64,000 nucleotides of DNA. Source: Clostridia bacterium (lineage in GTDB: Bacteria; Bacillota; Clostridia; Oscillospirales; CAG-272). The stretch lies in assembly GCA_017501245.1 (NCBI GenBank), contig JAFVXI010000030.1, forward strand, positions 1-64,000. The letters run 5' to 3'. This document shows, piece after piece, positions 6,610 through 16,008 of the stretch (the first letter of the stretch is position 1; each line of letters opens with the position of its first letter). Made by a program: the position numbers and the translations under genes. A model generated the notes under the pieces. The model saw only the letters and a program-made list of their open reading frames with translations, searched no databases and was not told where the DNA came from.

Positions 6610-7837
6610 GGGCACGATGGACATCCTCCCGAACGAGACGCCCCTCTTCCGTTATATCGAGGGCATCATGCGTGAGGAGGCTGAGAAATACGGCTACGGC
6701 GAGATCCGCACCCCCACCTTTGAAAACACCGAGCTGTTCGTCAGAGGCGTCGGCGACACCACCGACGTCGTTCAGAAGGAGATGTATACCTTCGCAGACA
6801 GAGATGAGAACAGATCTATATCGCTGCGCCCCGAGGGCACCGCATCCGTCGCACGTGCCATCATCGAAAACGGCAAATGCTCGGATCCCATGCCGCTCAA
6901 GTATTATTACATAATCTCCTGCTTCCGTCACGAGAAGCCACAGGCGGGCAGAAGCCGTGAGTTCTTCCAGTTCGGAACCGAGACCTTCGGCTCGGACAAC
7001 CCCGCCTCGGATGCAACCGTCATCTCGCTTGCGGCGTCCGTGCTTCGCCGCCTCGGACTTAAAAACGTCAAGCTGCACATCAACTCCATCGGATGCAAGG
7101 AGTGCCGCCCTGTCTACCGTGAGGCGCTCGTTAAGCACTTCGATGCAAAGAAAGGTTGTCTTTGTGACAGCTGTAAGGACCGCCTTAACAAAAATCCCCT
7201 CCGTCTTTTAGACTGCAAAAATCCCGATTGCCACGCCATAGCTCTCGAGGCTCCGAGAACGGTCGATCACCTCTGCCCCGAGTGCGAGGGCAAGTTTAAG
7301 ATGCTTTGCTCGGCGCTTGACGCCATGGGCATCGACTACGTGGTTGACCCCTCCATCGTCAGAGGCCTCGACTACTACACGGGTGCCGTCTTTGAGTTTA
7401 TCGCCGAGGGCATCGGCGCTCAGTCCACGGTCTGCGGCGGCGGAAGATACGACGGTCTTGTTGAGTCGCTCGGCGGCCCACGCCTCTCGGGCATCGGCTT
7501 CGGAATGGGCATCACCAGGCTCATCCTCGCTATGCGTGAGTTAGGGCTTGACAATATCACGCCTCCCACCCCCTCGCTCTATATCGCCGCCCTTGGCGAG
7601 AGAGCGCAGATCGAGGCTCTTAAGATCTGCGAGCGCCTGCGCCGTGCCGGTAAGTACGTTGAGTGCGACGTCGTCGGCAGGAGCCTTAAGGCGCAGATGA
7701 AGTATGCAAACAAGATCGGCGCAGCCTACACCCTCATCATCGGCGACTCCGAGGTAGAGGCGGGTCGTGCGCAGCTCAGAAATATGATGGACGGCGAGCA
7801 GACCGAGGTTCTGCTCGATAGCTTTGATGTGTTATGA
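6593..7837 (+). CDS. hisS: Histidyl-tRNA synthetase
   Basis: HisRS is a class II aminoacyl-tRNA synthetase that charges tRNA-His. The 414-residue product has class II motif 2 and the histidine-specific regions SLRPEGTASVARAI (about 78-91) and VRGLDYYTGAVFEF (about 256-269), plus the C-terminal anticodon-binding domain. A four-cysteine segment, CLCDSCKDRL...CKNPDC...CPEC, forms a likely zinc knuckle in the insertion domain. Length and motifs are normal. It overlaps mrnC upstream and the radical SAM gene downstream by 4 bp, so the three genes form one transcription unit. Confidence 0.97.
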   Translation: MIQRIKGTMDILPNETPLFRYIEGIMREEAEKYGYGEIRTPTFENTELFVRGVGDTTDVVQKEMYTFADRDENRSISLRPEGTASVARAIIENGKCSDPMPLKYYYIISCFRHEKPQAGRSREFFQFGTETFGSDNPASDATVISLAASVLRRLGLKNVKLHINSIGCKECRPVYREALVKHFDAKKGCLCDSCKDRLNKNPLRLLDCKNPDCHAIALEAPRTVDHLCPECEGKFKMLCSALDAMGIDYVVDPSIVRGLDYYTGAVFEFIAEGIGAQSTVCGGGRYDGLVESLGGPRLSGIGFGMGITRLILAMRELGLDNITPPTPSLYIAALGERAQIEALKICERLRRAGKYVECDVVGRSLKAQMKYANKIGAAYTLIIGDSEVEAGRAQLRNMMDGEQTEVLLDSFDVL

Positions 7838-10050
7838 TATCTGCCGATAGAAGCAAATTTTTGCCTGTTTCTGCCGCCGACGTCAAGGAGCGCGGCTGGA
7901 GCGAGGTAGACTTTATTTACGTGACGGGTGATGCCTACGTGGACCACCCGTCCTTTGGCGTTTCCATCATCTCAAGGGTGCTTGAGGCGGCGGGCTACCG
8001 TATTGCCATCCTCGCCCAGCCAGATTATAAGTCGGCGGAGGCGTTCAAGCGCTTTGGCAGGCCTCGCCTCGGCTTCCTCGTCACGGCGGGAAACATCGAC
8101 TCGATGGTGGCGCATTACACCGTATCAAAAAAACGCCGCACCTACGACTACTATTCCGCGGGCGGCAAAATGGGCGCAAGACCCGACCGCGCCGTCATCG
8201 TCTACTCAAATAGGATAAGGGAGGCGTATGGCGACGTCCCGATCATCATAGGCGGACTTGAAGCGTCGCTTCGCCGCTTTGCGCATTACGACTACTGGGA
8301 GGACAGGGTGCGCCGTAGCGTGCTTGTCGATTCGAGGGCGGATCTCCTCTCCTACGGTATGGGTGAGAGCTCGCTACTTCGCATCGCCGAGCTGCTCGAC
8401 CGAGGCGTCCCCGTAAAGAAGATCAGAGACGTCAGAGGCACCGTCTGGCTCGGCAAGGTTGGTGACGCCGTGCATTACGACTCTATCGAGGTCGGCGACT
8501 TCGACACCCTCAAGGAGGACAAGCGTGCCTACGCCCGTGCCTTCGCAATACAGTATAAAAACACCGACTCCGTCAAGGGGAAGGCTGTCGTCGAGTATTA
8601 CGGCGATAAGATGCTGGTCGAAAATCCGCCGATGCCTCCCCTCAGTCGCGAGGAGCTTGACAGAGTTTATTCGCTCCCCTACGCCAGAGATTTTCACCCC
8701 GACTATATCGCCGAGGGCGGCGTGCCCTCTATCACGGAGGTCAAGTTCTCTATCACGCACAACAGGGGCTGCTTCGGCGCATGCAACTTCTGCGCCATCG
8801 CCTTCCACCAGGGGCGCCAGGTGCGCTCGAGGTCCGAGGAGAGTGTCTTAAGGGAGGCGGAGCTGATCGCCAAAATGCCTGACTTCAAGGGCTATATAAA
8901 CGACGTCGGAGGCCCTACGGCAAACTTCCGTTATCCCTCCTGCACCGAGCAGGAGAAGTGCGGCGTCTGCCCGAACAAAAAGTGCCTTGCCCCCACCCCG
9001 TGTAAGAATTTGAAGGTAGATCACACCGAATACGCCGAGCTCTTACGCAAGATAGAAGAGATCGACGGCATCAAAAAGGTGTTTGTCAGATCGGGCATCC
9101 GCTTCGACTATCTCATCCTCGACGAGGACGACACCTTCTTCCGTCAGCTCGTCACGCATCACGTATCGGGTCAGCTGAAGGTTGCACCCGAGCATTGTGC
9201 GCTCTCGGCGCTTAATATGATGGGCAAGCCGCCTATCGAGGTCTTTGAAAAATTCAAAAGGAAGTTCTTTGAGATCAGCCGTGAGGCAGGGCTCGAGCAG
9301 TATCTCGTCCCCTATCTTATGTCGAGCCACCCCGGCACGACGATGAGAGACGCCGTGGATATGGCTCTCTGGCTCAAGGAGTGGGGCTATTCGCCCGAGC
9401 AGGTGCAGGATTTCTATCCCACGCCCGGCACGATCTCTACCGTTATGTACTACACGGGCATCAACCCCATGACGGGCAAAAACGTCTACGTCGCAACCGA
9501 CTATCATGAAAAGCAGCTCCAGAGGGCTCTTTTGCAGTTCTCAAAGCCCGAAAACGCAAATCTCGTCAGAGAGGCTCTGCGCCTCGCAGGCAGGGAGGAT
9601 CTTATAGGAAACGGACCCTCTTGCCTCGTTCGTCCCGACCGCCAGGGCTCGGGTGCCTACGTCCCCAAGGGCGGCAAAAAGCCTAAGGATCAGAGGGGCG
9701 CAAAGCATGGCGGAGGCGCCTCGCAGGGCATAGGCCGCTCTCATAGATCGGATAACGGTCAGGGCGGCACACGAGGTCGCGCAGGCTCCCATCAAGGCTC
9801 GTCCTATGGGCATGGAGGCTCGTCTCACGGCTCTCACACCGGCAATATGTCAACTAATGTTGGCAAGGGAAGCTCAAAAAGAGGCTCGGGAAAGCACGCC
9901 TCCTCCGAAAAGGAAAAATTCTATCAGCCCTTCGTCGATGCCAAAAAGCCTAAAAAAACAAAGCTCGAGCGCATCTTCGGCGACGAGGCAACTAAGATCA
10001 GGCTGGAGGCGGCACGCCTGTCCGATAAGGAAAAGCGCAAGAAGAAATAG
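7834..10050 (+). CDS. YgiQ family radical SAM protein
   Basis: A 738-residue UPF0313/YgiQ family protein. The radical SAM cluster motif is RGCFGACNFCAIAFHQGR (Cys-x3-Cys-x2-Cys, about residues 313-320), which binds the 4Fe-4S cluster that cleaves S-adenosylmethionine. A second Cys-rich stretch, with the spacing C-x6-C-x2-C-x4-C, begins near residue 370. The family also carries the conserved segment RRTYDYYSAGGKMGARPDRA at about 92-111. Its substrate is unknown. Residues from about 605 to 695 form a Gly/Ser/His-rich low-complexity tail, followed by a basic end. The ATG overlaps the hisS stop. Confidence 0.93.
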   Translation: MISADRSKFLPVSAADVKERGWSEVDFIYVTGDAYVDHPSFGVSIISRVLEAAGYRIAILAQPDYKSAEAFKRFGRPRLGFLVTAGNIDSMVAHYTVSKKRRTYDYYSAGGKMGARPDRAVIVYSNRIREAYGDVPIIIGGLEASLRRFAHYDYWEDRVRRSVLVDSRADLLSYGMGESSLLRIAELLDRGVPVKKIRDVRGTVWLGKVGDAVHYDSIEVGDFDTLKEDKRAYARAFAIQYKNTDSVKGKAVVEYYGDKMLVENPPMPPLSREELDRVYSLPYARDFHPDYIAEGGVPSITEVKFSITHNRGCFGACNFCAIAFHQGRQVRSRSEESVLREAELIAKMPDFKGYINDVGGPTANFRYPSCTEQEKCGVCPNKKCLAPTPCKNLKVDHTEYAELLRKIEEIDGIKKVFVRSGIRFDYLILDEDDTFFRQLVTHHVSGQLKVAPEHCALSALNMMGKPPIEVFEKFKRKFFEISREAGLEQYLVPYLMSSHPGTTMRDAVDMALWLKEWGYSPEQVQDFYPTPGTISTVMYYTGINPMTGKNVYVATDYHEKQLQRALLQFSKPENANLVREALRLAGREDLIGNGPSCLVRPDRQGSGAYVPKGGKKPKDQRGAKHGGGASQGIGRSHRSDNGQGGTRGRAGSHQGSSYGHGGSSHGSHTGNMSTNVGKGSSKRGSGKHASSEKEKFYQPFVDAKKPKKTKLERIFGDEATKIRLEAARLSDKEKRKKK

Positions 10051-10216
10051 CGCCATACGCACATTCTTCACGCCATAATAGTAAATACGGAAGAAAGGGT
10101 AGCACCTCGCACTTCGGGCGCACAGCTATACGCTCTAAGCTCCTTTCGCGGGATGAAGTCGATGTTATGCTTTATCCGATATTTGCTTTTCAACGTGGTA
10201 TAATATAGCGTTTGCT

Positions 10217-10348
10217 TATCAGATCCGTGCTGATCATAGATCGCAGAGAGCATTGTTTATTATCAGATCCGTGCTGATCATAGATCACAGAGAGCATTGT
10301 ATATTATCAGATCCGTGCTGGTCATAGATCACAGAGAGCATTGTATAA
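10217..10348. repeat. 44-bp tandem repeat, three copies
   Basis: Units begin at 10217, 10261 and 10305, an exact 44-bp period. Each starts TATCAGATCCGTGCTGATCA and contains GATC-cgtgct-GATC followed by ATAGATC and CAGAGAGCATTG. Only a few substitutions separate the copies. With the next array it occupies most of the 1059-bp gap between the radical SAM gene and pcrA. I see no gene in 10051-11109. Confidence 0.85.
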
Positions 10349-10360
10349 AAAAAGTAATGA

Positions 10361-10570
10361 GCCGCCGCTATCGCCTTAACCGCGTCGGAGCATAGCCGCT
10401 GCTATCGCCTTAACCGCGTCGGAGCATAGCCGCTGCTATCGCCTTAACCACGTCGGCATAGCCGCCGCTATCGCCTTAACTGCATCGGAGCATAGCCGCC
10501 GCTATCGCCTTGATCACGTCGGCACATAGCCGCCGCTATCGCCTTGACCACGTCGGCACATAGCCGCCGC
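10361..10570. repeat. 34-bp tandem repeat, six copies plus a partial
   Basis: Units begin at 10361, 10395, 10429, 10461, 10495, 10529 and 10563; the period is 34 bp except one unit of 32. The junction between units forms the small palindrome ATAGC-cgcc-GCTAT. The variable part (TTAACCGCGTCGGAGC against TTGACCACGTCGGCAC) changes together across units. The last unit stops after 8 bases. It has no unique spacers and is not a CRISPR. Confidence 0.85.
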
Positions 10571-11038
10571 ACTTTTATGCATCCGTTTTATGGATCTGTA
10601 CTTGTCAATCCATAAATTTTCACGAAAAAATAGCCCGAAATTCGTTATTTGTGTCAATTGACACGCCGAAAATTCGTACTTGCTACGAACCTCTCGGACA
10701 AGATAATCGAGGGCAGAAGAGGCTTGTCAATATTTCACGCGAAAGGCTGATTTTTCCCCCGTAATGCGGAAATTACGGAAAAGTGTATTTTTCTCATCTC
10801 GGCTCGCAGAATAGCGAAAAACCGCCGCAAAATGTTGAAAACTTGTCGATTTGAGTATCCGATATCCGAAAATCCTTGCTAAATCGCCCTTTTTCGACTC
10901 GGAGTTTTCAACATTTTCAACATTTTGAAATGTGGAAAACCTAAAACAGCTGAAAATTCCCACCTGCATAAAAACGGAAATAAGGCATATTTGAGTGCAT
11001 AAAAGCTTCCCTGACGTTTTTCCTCATTTACAGATTTT

Positions 11039-11067
11039 TTGACAAGGCTTGAAAATTGAATTACTAA
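11039..11067 (+). promoter_or_regulatory. Possible sigma-A promoter for pcrA
   Basis: TTGACA (11039-11044) is followed after 17 bp by TACTAA (11062-11067), about 43 bp before the pcrA start. The -10 element is weak. The AT-rich stretch 10571-11038 before it contains the perfect 14-bp palindrome GTGTCAATTGACAC (10653-10666) and an imperfect inverted repeat around 10904-10939, but no DnaA-box cluster. Confidence 0.5.
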
Positions 11068-11109
11068 GAATTACGAAAACCGCCCACAAGGGCGAAAGGA
11101 ATATCACAG

Positions 11110-13599
11110 ATGCCATATACTGAGACAGAAAAGGAATTTCTAGAAATAAAAAGAAGACTCTTTGACAAGGTCTACGGAAAGCTGCTCAACCCCGAGCAGC
11201 GCAGAGCCGTTTTCACCACTAAGGGTCCGGTTCTCGTGCTTGCGGGCGCAGGCTCGGGCAAGACGACCGTCCTCGTCAACAGGATAGTATATCTGATCAA
11301 GTATGGCGACGCATATTACACAGATCATATACCCGAGGGCGTGGATGCAGACACGGTCAGCGCCCTCAGATTTGCCGAGAGTATGACCGAGGAGGAGATA
11401 GACTCCATCCTCCCTCAGTTTATCCACGAGCCGACGCCCCCATGGTCAATCCTCGCCTTCACCTTCACTAACAAGGCGGCGGGTGAGATCAAGGATAGGC
11501 TGCTCGCTCGCTTCGGCGATAAGGAGCTGGCAAACTCCATCTGGGCAGGCACCTTCCATTCGATCTGCTTACGCATCTTACGCAAGTATGCCGACAGGCT
11601 CGGCTACCGCGAGGGCTTCTCTATCTACGACGCCGACGACGCAAAGAGGATGATAACCCTATGCATGAGAGAGCTTGAGATAGATGAAAAGCGCCTGGCG
11701 CCCAAGGCCGTCGCTAACCTCATCAGCCGTGCCAAGGATCAGCTGCTCGAGCCGGAGGACTACGAGGTCACGTTTGATCCCCGCACGCGCGACGTACGTG
11801 AGATATATAAATTATATAAGAAGAAAATGCTCGAGTACAACGCCGTTGACTTCGATGATATTATTATGAGAACCGTCCAGCTCCTCGAGGAGCATCCCGA
11901 CGTTAGAGAGTATTATCAGCGTAAGTTCAAGTACGTGCTTGTCGACGAGTATCAGGACACGAACCACGCTCAGTTCGTCCTCACGAAGCTACTCTCCGGC
12001 GGATATAGAAATATCATGGTCGTCGGCGACGACGATCAGTCCATCTACCGCTTTCGTGGAGCAACCATCGAAAACATCCTCGACTTTGACAAGACCTACC
12101 CCGACGCAACGGTAGTAAAGCTTGAGCAGAACTACCGCTCCACCTCAAATATTCTCGGCGCCGCAAACGCCATAATCAAAAACAACGATGAGCGCCATGA
12201 CAAGATGCTCTGGTGCGAGAGGGGCGAGGGAGAGAGGATAACGGTCAAGGAAGCGTATAACCAGGAGGACGAGGGAAAGTATATAGTTTCAGAGATAGTG
12301 GGCGCTGTATATAAACAAAAGCGTACATATTCTGACTTTGCGGTTCTTTACAGGCTAAACGCCCTTGGCAGAACGCTCCAGACTGCGTTTGCAAAAAGCG
12401 GCGTGCCCTTCAGGGTCGTCGGCGACCTCGGCTTCTATGAGCGCAAGGAGATAAAGGATATGCTCGCATATCTCTCGGTTGCCGCCTCCTCGGGCGATAA
12501 CCTGCGCTTGAAGAGGATCATTAACGAGCCGAAAAGAAAGATAGGAAACGCAACGGTCGAGGCTGTCGAGCAGCTCGCCGAGATGAACGGGCTGTCGATG
12601 TTCTCGCTCCTTGAGCGTGTTACGGAGTACCCCGTGTTAAGTAAAAGCTTTGATAAGCTCTCGGAGTTTGCCGCTATGATAAACGGCTGTAAGGAGCGCT
12701 CGACGCTCCCCTCGGCTCTCATCGAGGATCTCTTCCTGTCCTCGGGATATAAGGCTATGCTCGAGGCTGAGGGCTTTGAGGGCGAGGGAAAGATCGAGAA
12801 CGTCGAGGAGCTTATCTCCGCCGCTGTCGAATATGAGAAAAAATGCTCCGAGTCCGAGATTGAGCCCACGGTCGGCGGCTTCCTTGAGGAGGTTGCGCTG
12901 ATCACCTCGGTTGATAAATATGATGAAAACGCCGACGCCGTCGTGCTTATGACGGTGCATGCGGCAAAGGGACTTGAGTTCCCCGTGGTGTTCCTCGCCG
13001 GTATGGAGGATGGAATATTTCCCTCCGAGTCGGACAGAAACGACAAAGCCGAAATGAACGAGGAGCGCCGCCTCGCCTACGTTGCGATAACGAGGGCAAA
13101 GGACAAGCTCTATATCAGCTACGCAAAGCAGCGTATGATGTATGGCAGAACCATCTACGGAAACCTCTCGATGTTCATCCGTGAGGAGGTGCCCGAGGAG
13201 TTCCTCGTGCGTGACCTGCCTAAGCGCATACCCCCCAAGGCTCCCTACGGACAGCCCTATAATTCGACACGGGGCGGCACTTATGGCTCTCGCAGCTACG
13301 GAGAGGACGGCTTTTCGACCTATGGCGGCTCGTCCGAGATGCGCCGCTCGGTAAGAATAAACAACACGCCTACGGCACCCGCAAGGCAGGCGGCAACCGG
13401 CGGCGCCACACGAGGCGCTGAATCCTTCGGAGTAAAGAAGCTTGCTGTCGGCGCAAGGGTAAAGCACGCAGCATTCGGCGAGGGAGAGATAGTTTCCTCC
13501 CGTGATATGGGCGGCGACGTCCTCTACGAGGTGCGCTTTGACACGGGAGTAACCAAAAAGCTTATGGCAACCTACGCCAAGCTTGAAAAGCTCTCGTAA
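11110..13599 (+). CDS. pcrA: ATP-dependent DNA helicase PcrA/UvrD
   Basis: An 829-residue superfamily 1 3'-5' helicase for nucleotide-excision repair, replication restart and plasmid replication. Motif I (Walker A) is AGAGSGKTT at 45-53; motif II is DEYQDTNHAQF (about 279-289); VVGDDDQSIYRFRGA and VMTVHAAKGLEFPVVFLAGME are motifs III and V. Between motif I and motif Ia (SILAFTFTNKAAGE) there is an extra acidic segment of about 45 residues that standard PcrA lacks. The C-terminus, from about residue 775, is the Tudor-like domain VGARVKHAAFGEGEIV that contacts RNA polymerase in PcrA. It is preceded by a Gly/Tyr/Arg-rich linker. The start has GAAAGGA just upstream. Confidence 0.96.
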   Translation: MPYTETEKEFLEIKRRLFDKVYGKLLNPEQRRAVFTTKGPVLVLAGAGSGKTTVLVNRIVYLIKYGDAYYTDHIPEGVDADTVSALRFAESMTEEEIDSILPQFIHEPTPPWSILAFTFTNKAAGEIKDRLLARFGDKELANSIWAGTFHSICLRILRKYADRLGYREGFSIYDADDAKRMITLCMRELEIDEKRLAPKAVANLISRAKDQLLEPEDYEVTFDPRTRDVREIYKLYKKKMLEYNAVDFDDIIMRTVQLLEEHPDVREYYQRKFKYVLVDEYQDTNHAQFVLTKLLSGGYRNIMVVGDDDQSIYRFRGATIENILDFDKTYPDATVVKLEQNYRSTSNILGAANAIIKNNDERHDKMLWCERGEGERITVKEAYNQEDEGKYIVSEIVGAVYKQKRTYSDFAVLYRLNALGRTLQTAFAKSGVPFRVVGDLGFYERKEIKDMLAYLSVAASSGDNLRLKRIINEPKRKIGNATVEAVEQLAEMNGLSMFSLLERVTEYPVLSKSFDKLSEFAAMINGCKERSTLPSALIEDLFLSSGYKAMLEAEGFEGEGKIENVEELISAAVEYEKKCSESEIEPTVGGFLEEVALITSVDKYDENADAVVLMTVHAAKGLEFPVVFLAGMEDGIFPSESDRNDKAEMNEERRLAYVAITRAKDKLYISYAKQRMMYGRTIYGNLSMFIREEVPEEFLVRDLPKRIPPKAPYGQPYNSTRGGTYGSRSYGEDGFSTYGGSSEMRRSVRINNTPTAPARQAATGGATRGAESFGVKKLAVGARVKHAAFGEGEIVSSRDMGGDVLYEVRFDTGVTKKLMATYAKLEKLS

Positions 13600-13684
13600 G
13601 TAATTTATGGTGCGGGTGTCTGCGTCGGTAATATACTGCGCATCCTTAAATCTAGTTTGTATTAATTTCGTTTTGCCTGATATT

Positions 13685-13702
13685 TGACAACTATTATTGT
13701 CA
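13685..13702. promoter_or_regulatory. 18-bp palindrome TGACAA-N6-TTGTCA, site 1
   Basis: The perfect inverted repeat TGACAA-ctatta-TTGTCA lies 48 bp upstream of the HAD phosphatase start. The same design recurs at 39076-39093 and 46694-46711, both also upstream of plus-strand genes. It could be a dimeric regulator's operator. No matching -10 box stands at 17 bp on either strand, so it is unlikely to be two overlapping -35 elements. Confidence 0.45.
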
Positions 13703-13750
13703 TATTTTGGGTTTTGAGCTTCAAAAGAGCTGATATTTACAGGAGAAAAA

Positions 13751-14410
13751 ATGAGCAAGTGCGTTATCTTTGATCTTGATGGCACGATACTTGACACTAT
13801 CACGACCATCACCTATTACGTAAATAAGACCTTGACGGGCGAGGGCATTCCTACCGTCACGGTGGATGAATGCAAGTACTTTGCCGGAAACGGAGCCGGG
13901 CTGCTTATCGAGCGTGCGCTAGCATCGAAGGGTATAACCGACGAGGCGGAGATAGAGAGGATCCTTGTCATCTATAAAAAGAACTACGATGACGCCCCCC
14001 TCTACCTCACCGAGCCCTTTGCCGGAATTAAGGAGATGCTCGCAAAGCTGAGAGAAGCAGGCTTAAAGCTTGCCGTCGTTTCTAACAAGCCGCATTCCGC
14101 ATCGCTTCCTATCGTCAAGCATTTCTTTGGTGATGCCTTTGATGCTGTTTCGGGTGCTATCGACGGTCTGCCCATCAAGCCCGACCCCACCATACCGGGG
14201 AGGATACTCTCCGAGCTTGATATCCCTGCTGATCGCTCAATCTTCGTCGGCGACACCTACGTCGATATGGAAACCGGCAAGAACCTCGGCTCGTCGAAGG
14301 TCATCGGCGTACTCTGGGGCTTCAGACCGAGGGAGGAGCTGATCGGCGCAGGAGCTGACGCCACCGTAACTACGGCTGACGAGCTGTATGCCGAGATCCT
14401 GAAGGCGTGA
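13751..14410 (+). CDS. HAD family phosphatase, phosphoglycolate phosphatase-like
   Basis: A 219-residue haloacid-dehalogenase superfamily hydrolase of the Gph/PgmB subgroup. Motif I is FDLDGTILD (residues 7-15, nucleophile Asp8), motif II is VVSNK (about 112-116), motif III lysine lies in LPIKPDP and motif IV is FVGDTYVDMETG. An all-alpha cap follows motif I. Substrate could be 2-phosphoglycolate, a sugar phosphate or pyrophosphate; the sequence does not settle it. AGGAGAAAA precedes the start. Its stop codon overlaps the start of the next gene (TGATG). Confidence 0.9.
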   Translation: MSKCVIFDLDGTILDTITTITYYVNKTLTGEGIPTVTVDECKYFAGNGAGLLIERALASKGITDEAEIERILVIYKKNYDDAPLYLTEPFAGIKEMLAKLREAGLKLAVVSNKPHSASLPIVKHFFGDAFDAVSGAIDGLPIKPDPTIPGRILSELDIPADRSIFVGDTYVDMETGKNLGSSKVIGVLWGFRPREELIGAGADATVTTADELYAEILKA

Positions 14411-14913
14411 TGAAAAGATCTGTCGCTCTCCTTCTTGTTATTCTTATTTCGTCGCTTGCGCTCTTTAGCTGCGCACCCTTGGAGCGTGGTTATCTTGAGG
14501 TAAAGCTCGACCTCCCCGACAGCTTTCGCACTCACGATTCGGGCGGCACCTACGACGCCTCCTACACCGACGGGCGTATGATCGTCGGCGTGCTTCGCCT
14601 CTCCTTTGACGCTATGGAAAACGAGGGCATCCCCGCAACGATGACACCCTTAAGATTTGCTGAATATTATAAGGATCACTTTGTAAATAGCCTTGACCCC
14701 ACTGAGGTACGGGAGGAGGGCGACGTTCCCTATCTCTCTTATTCCTCTGGCGACGGCTTCTCCTATCTTGCCACGTTTTATTTCTCCCCCTATGCCTATT
14801 TCGTCGTCACCTACGTCGCGAGGGATGAATATTTTGAGGCCCTTAAGCCGATCATGCTGTCCTACGCCTCTCTTGTGACCGTCGATCCCTATATAATCGA
14901 TAGGGCAGAGTAA
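14410..14913 (+). CDS. Hypothetical lipoprotein
   Basis: An unrecognised 167-residue protein with a lipoprotein signal: a basic N-terminus, hydrophobic core and lipobox LALFSC ending at about Cys19. The mature part contains LEVKLDLPDSF and several aromatic-rich strands (LSYSSGDGFSYLATFYF) and is probably a single alpha/beta domain on the outer membrane face. The ATG at 14410 overlaps the stop codon of the HAD gene, so the two are co-translated; a GTG at 14407 is also possible. A terminator follows at 14947. Confidence 0.7.
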   Translation: MKRSVALLLVILISSLALFSCAPLERGYLEVKLDLPDSFRTHDSGGTYDASYTDGRMIVGVLRLSFDAMENEGIPATMTPLRFAEYYKDHFVNSLDPTEVREEGDVPYLSYSSGDGFSYLATFYFSPYAYFVVTYVARDEYFEALKPIMLSYASLVTVDPYIIDRAE

Positions 14914-14946
14914 AATCCTTCATAAAGTATAACAAAATAAAGATTT

Positions 14947-14988
14947 AGAACCGTTATGACCCCTAAATAATGGTTCTTTTTCTTTTTT
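14947..14988 (+). terminator. Rho-independent terminator
   Basis: The stem AGAACC-g-TTAT pairs with ATAA-t-GGTTCT around the loop gacccctaa and is followed by a long T run. It closes the pcrA-HAD-lipoprotein direction of transcription. The remainder of 14914-15264 holds no gene. Confidence 0.8.
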
Positions 14989-15165
14989 GTCAGGCAGATA
15001 TAGCAAGCGCGGCATATCCTGCCCTTATTCAAGCTGATCTCCTGCTCACTTACTCTTCGTGTGACCTTAATCCATGCTTTTGTTTCTTTGCTCGATATAC
15101 GCAATATTGCTGTTTTCTATAACAAAACAAAGATCTGCTCCCGTCATGGTGCATCAAAAATATAA

Positions 15166-15202
15166 GAAAAAAGGCGAGGAGCTTTTAAGACTCCTCGCCC
15201 TT
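15166..15202 (-). terminator. Rho-independent terminator of the parvulin gene
   Basis: The stem GGCGAGGAG (15173-15181) pairs with CTCCTCGCC (15191-15199) and is followed on the minus strand by a T run. It lies about 60 bp beyond the stop codon of the minus-strand gene at 15265. Confidence 0.85.
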
Positions 15203-15264
15203 ATTTCTTGATAAGCTGCTATTAGTTATGAGTTGTGCTAATCGATTTTGAGTTTTATCGCAAA

Positions 15265-16008
15265 TTAAACGAGATCAACGGGGTAAACGATCTTGAGCTG
15301 GTTGATCTTAGACTCGTATGCCTTTCTGCGCTTCTCGCCGAGGAGCATCTCTTTCAGCTGATCCTTGATCTCTGCTAAGGGAGCGATCCTTGCGTCCTCC
15401 TTGGAGTTGAGCTTGATTACGTGATAGCCGAACTGAGTCTTTACGGGCTCCTCGCTAAGCTCACCGACCTCCATAGAAAATACAGCCTGATCAAACTCGG
15501 GCACCATCTGACCCTGACCGAAGTCACCGAGGTTTCCGCCGTTTTCCTTAGAGGGGCAGGAGGAATGCTCAATAGCCGCATCCTCAAAGCTGATCTCGCC
15601 TGCCTTGATCTTTGCGATGAGCTCCTTTGCAAGCTCCTCGGAGTCTACGAGGATGTGGCTTGCGTTTACGGTCTTCTCGCCCTTGAACTTCTCCTTGTTC
15701 TCCTCGTAGTAATCCTCTACCTCCTTGTCGGAGATAGTTACGCCGCTGATAACCTTGTTGCCTGCGTAGCTGATGAGGAGGTTCTCCTTGAGCTTTGCAA
15801 GCTCCTCACGGAATGCTGCTTCGCCCTCGAGGAGGTTTCTTTTTGCATCCTGGAGCAAGAGCTTGTTGCCGATGAGCTGCTCAAGGATGATCTTTCTTCC
15901 CTCGGGATTGTTGTAGGCTGCGCCGCGCTGACCGAGTCCCTGGAGAAATGCGTCTACCTCCGCCTCGGTGACTGTGAGGGCGCCAACCCTTGCTAAAATC
16001 TTGTCCAT
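15265..16008 (-). CDS. Parvulin-type peptidyl-prolyl isomerase
   Basis: A 247-residue protein with an N-terminal helical SurA/PrsA-like region (1-105) and a PpiC rotamase domain from about residue 115. The rotamase domain shows NASHILVDSEELAKELIAKI, then CPSKENGGNLGDFGQGQMVPEFDQAVF and FGYHVIKL, all diagnostic. PrsA proteins carry a lipoprotein signal, but this one starts MDKILARVGALTVTE with no signal peptide or anchor, so it is probably cytoplasmic. It stands alone between its terminator and the methyltransferase gene. The client protein is unknown. Confidence 0.9.
   Translation of the reverse strand: MDKILARVGALTVTEAEVDAFLQGLGQRGAAYNNPEGRKIILEQLIGNKLLLQDAKRNLLEGEAAFREELAKLKENLLISYAGNKVISGVTISDKEVEDYYEENKEKFKGEKTVNASHILVDSEELAKELIAKIKAGEISFEDAAIEHSSCPSKENGGNLGDFGQGQMVPEFDQAVFSMEVGELSEEPVKTQFGYHVIKLNSKEDARIAPLAEIKDQLKEMLLGEKRRKAYESKINQLKIVYPVDLV

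Noticed and set aside
10361-10570. CRISPR array
   Set aside because: The repeats are contiguous, with no unique spacers, and no cas genes are present in the window. The same applies to the hairpin arrays.
10727-10969. An 80-codon minus-strand frame upstream of pcrA
   Set aside because: AT-rich intergenic DNA with inverted repeats; no start signal and no recognisable product.
10571-11109. Possible replication origin in the AT-rich region before pcrA
   Set aside because: No DnaA-box cluster (TTATCCACA) was found, and neither dnaA nor dnaN is near.
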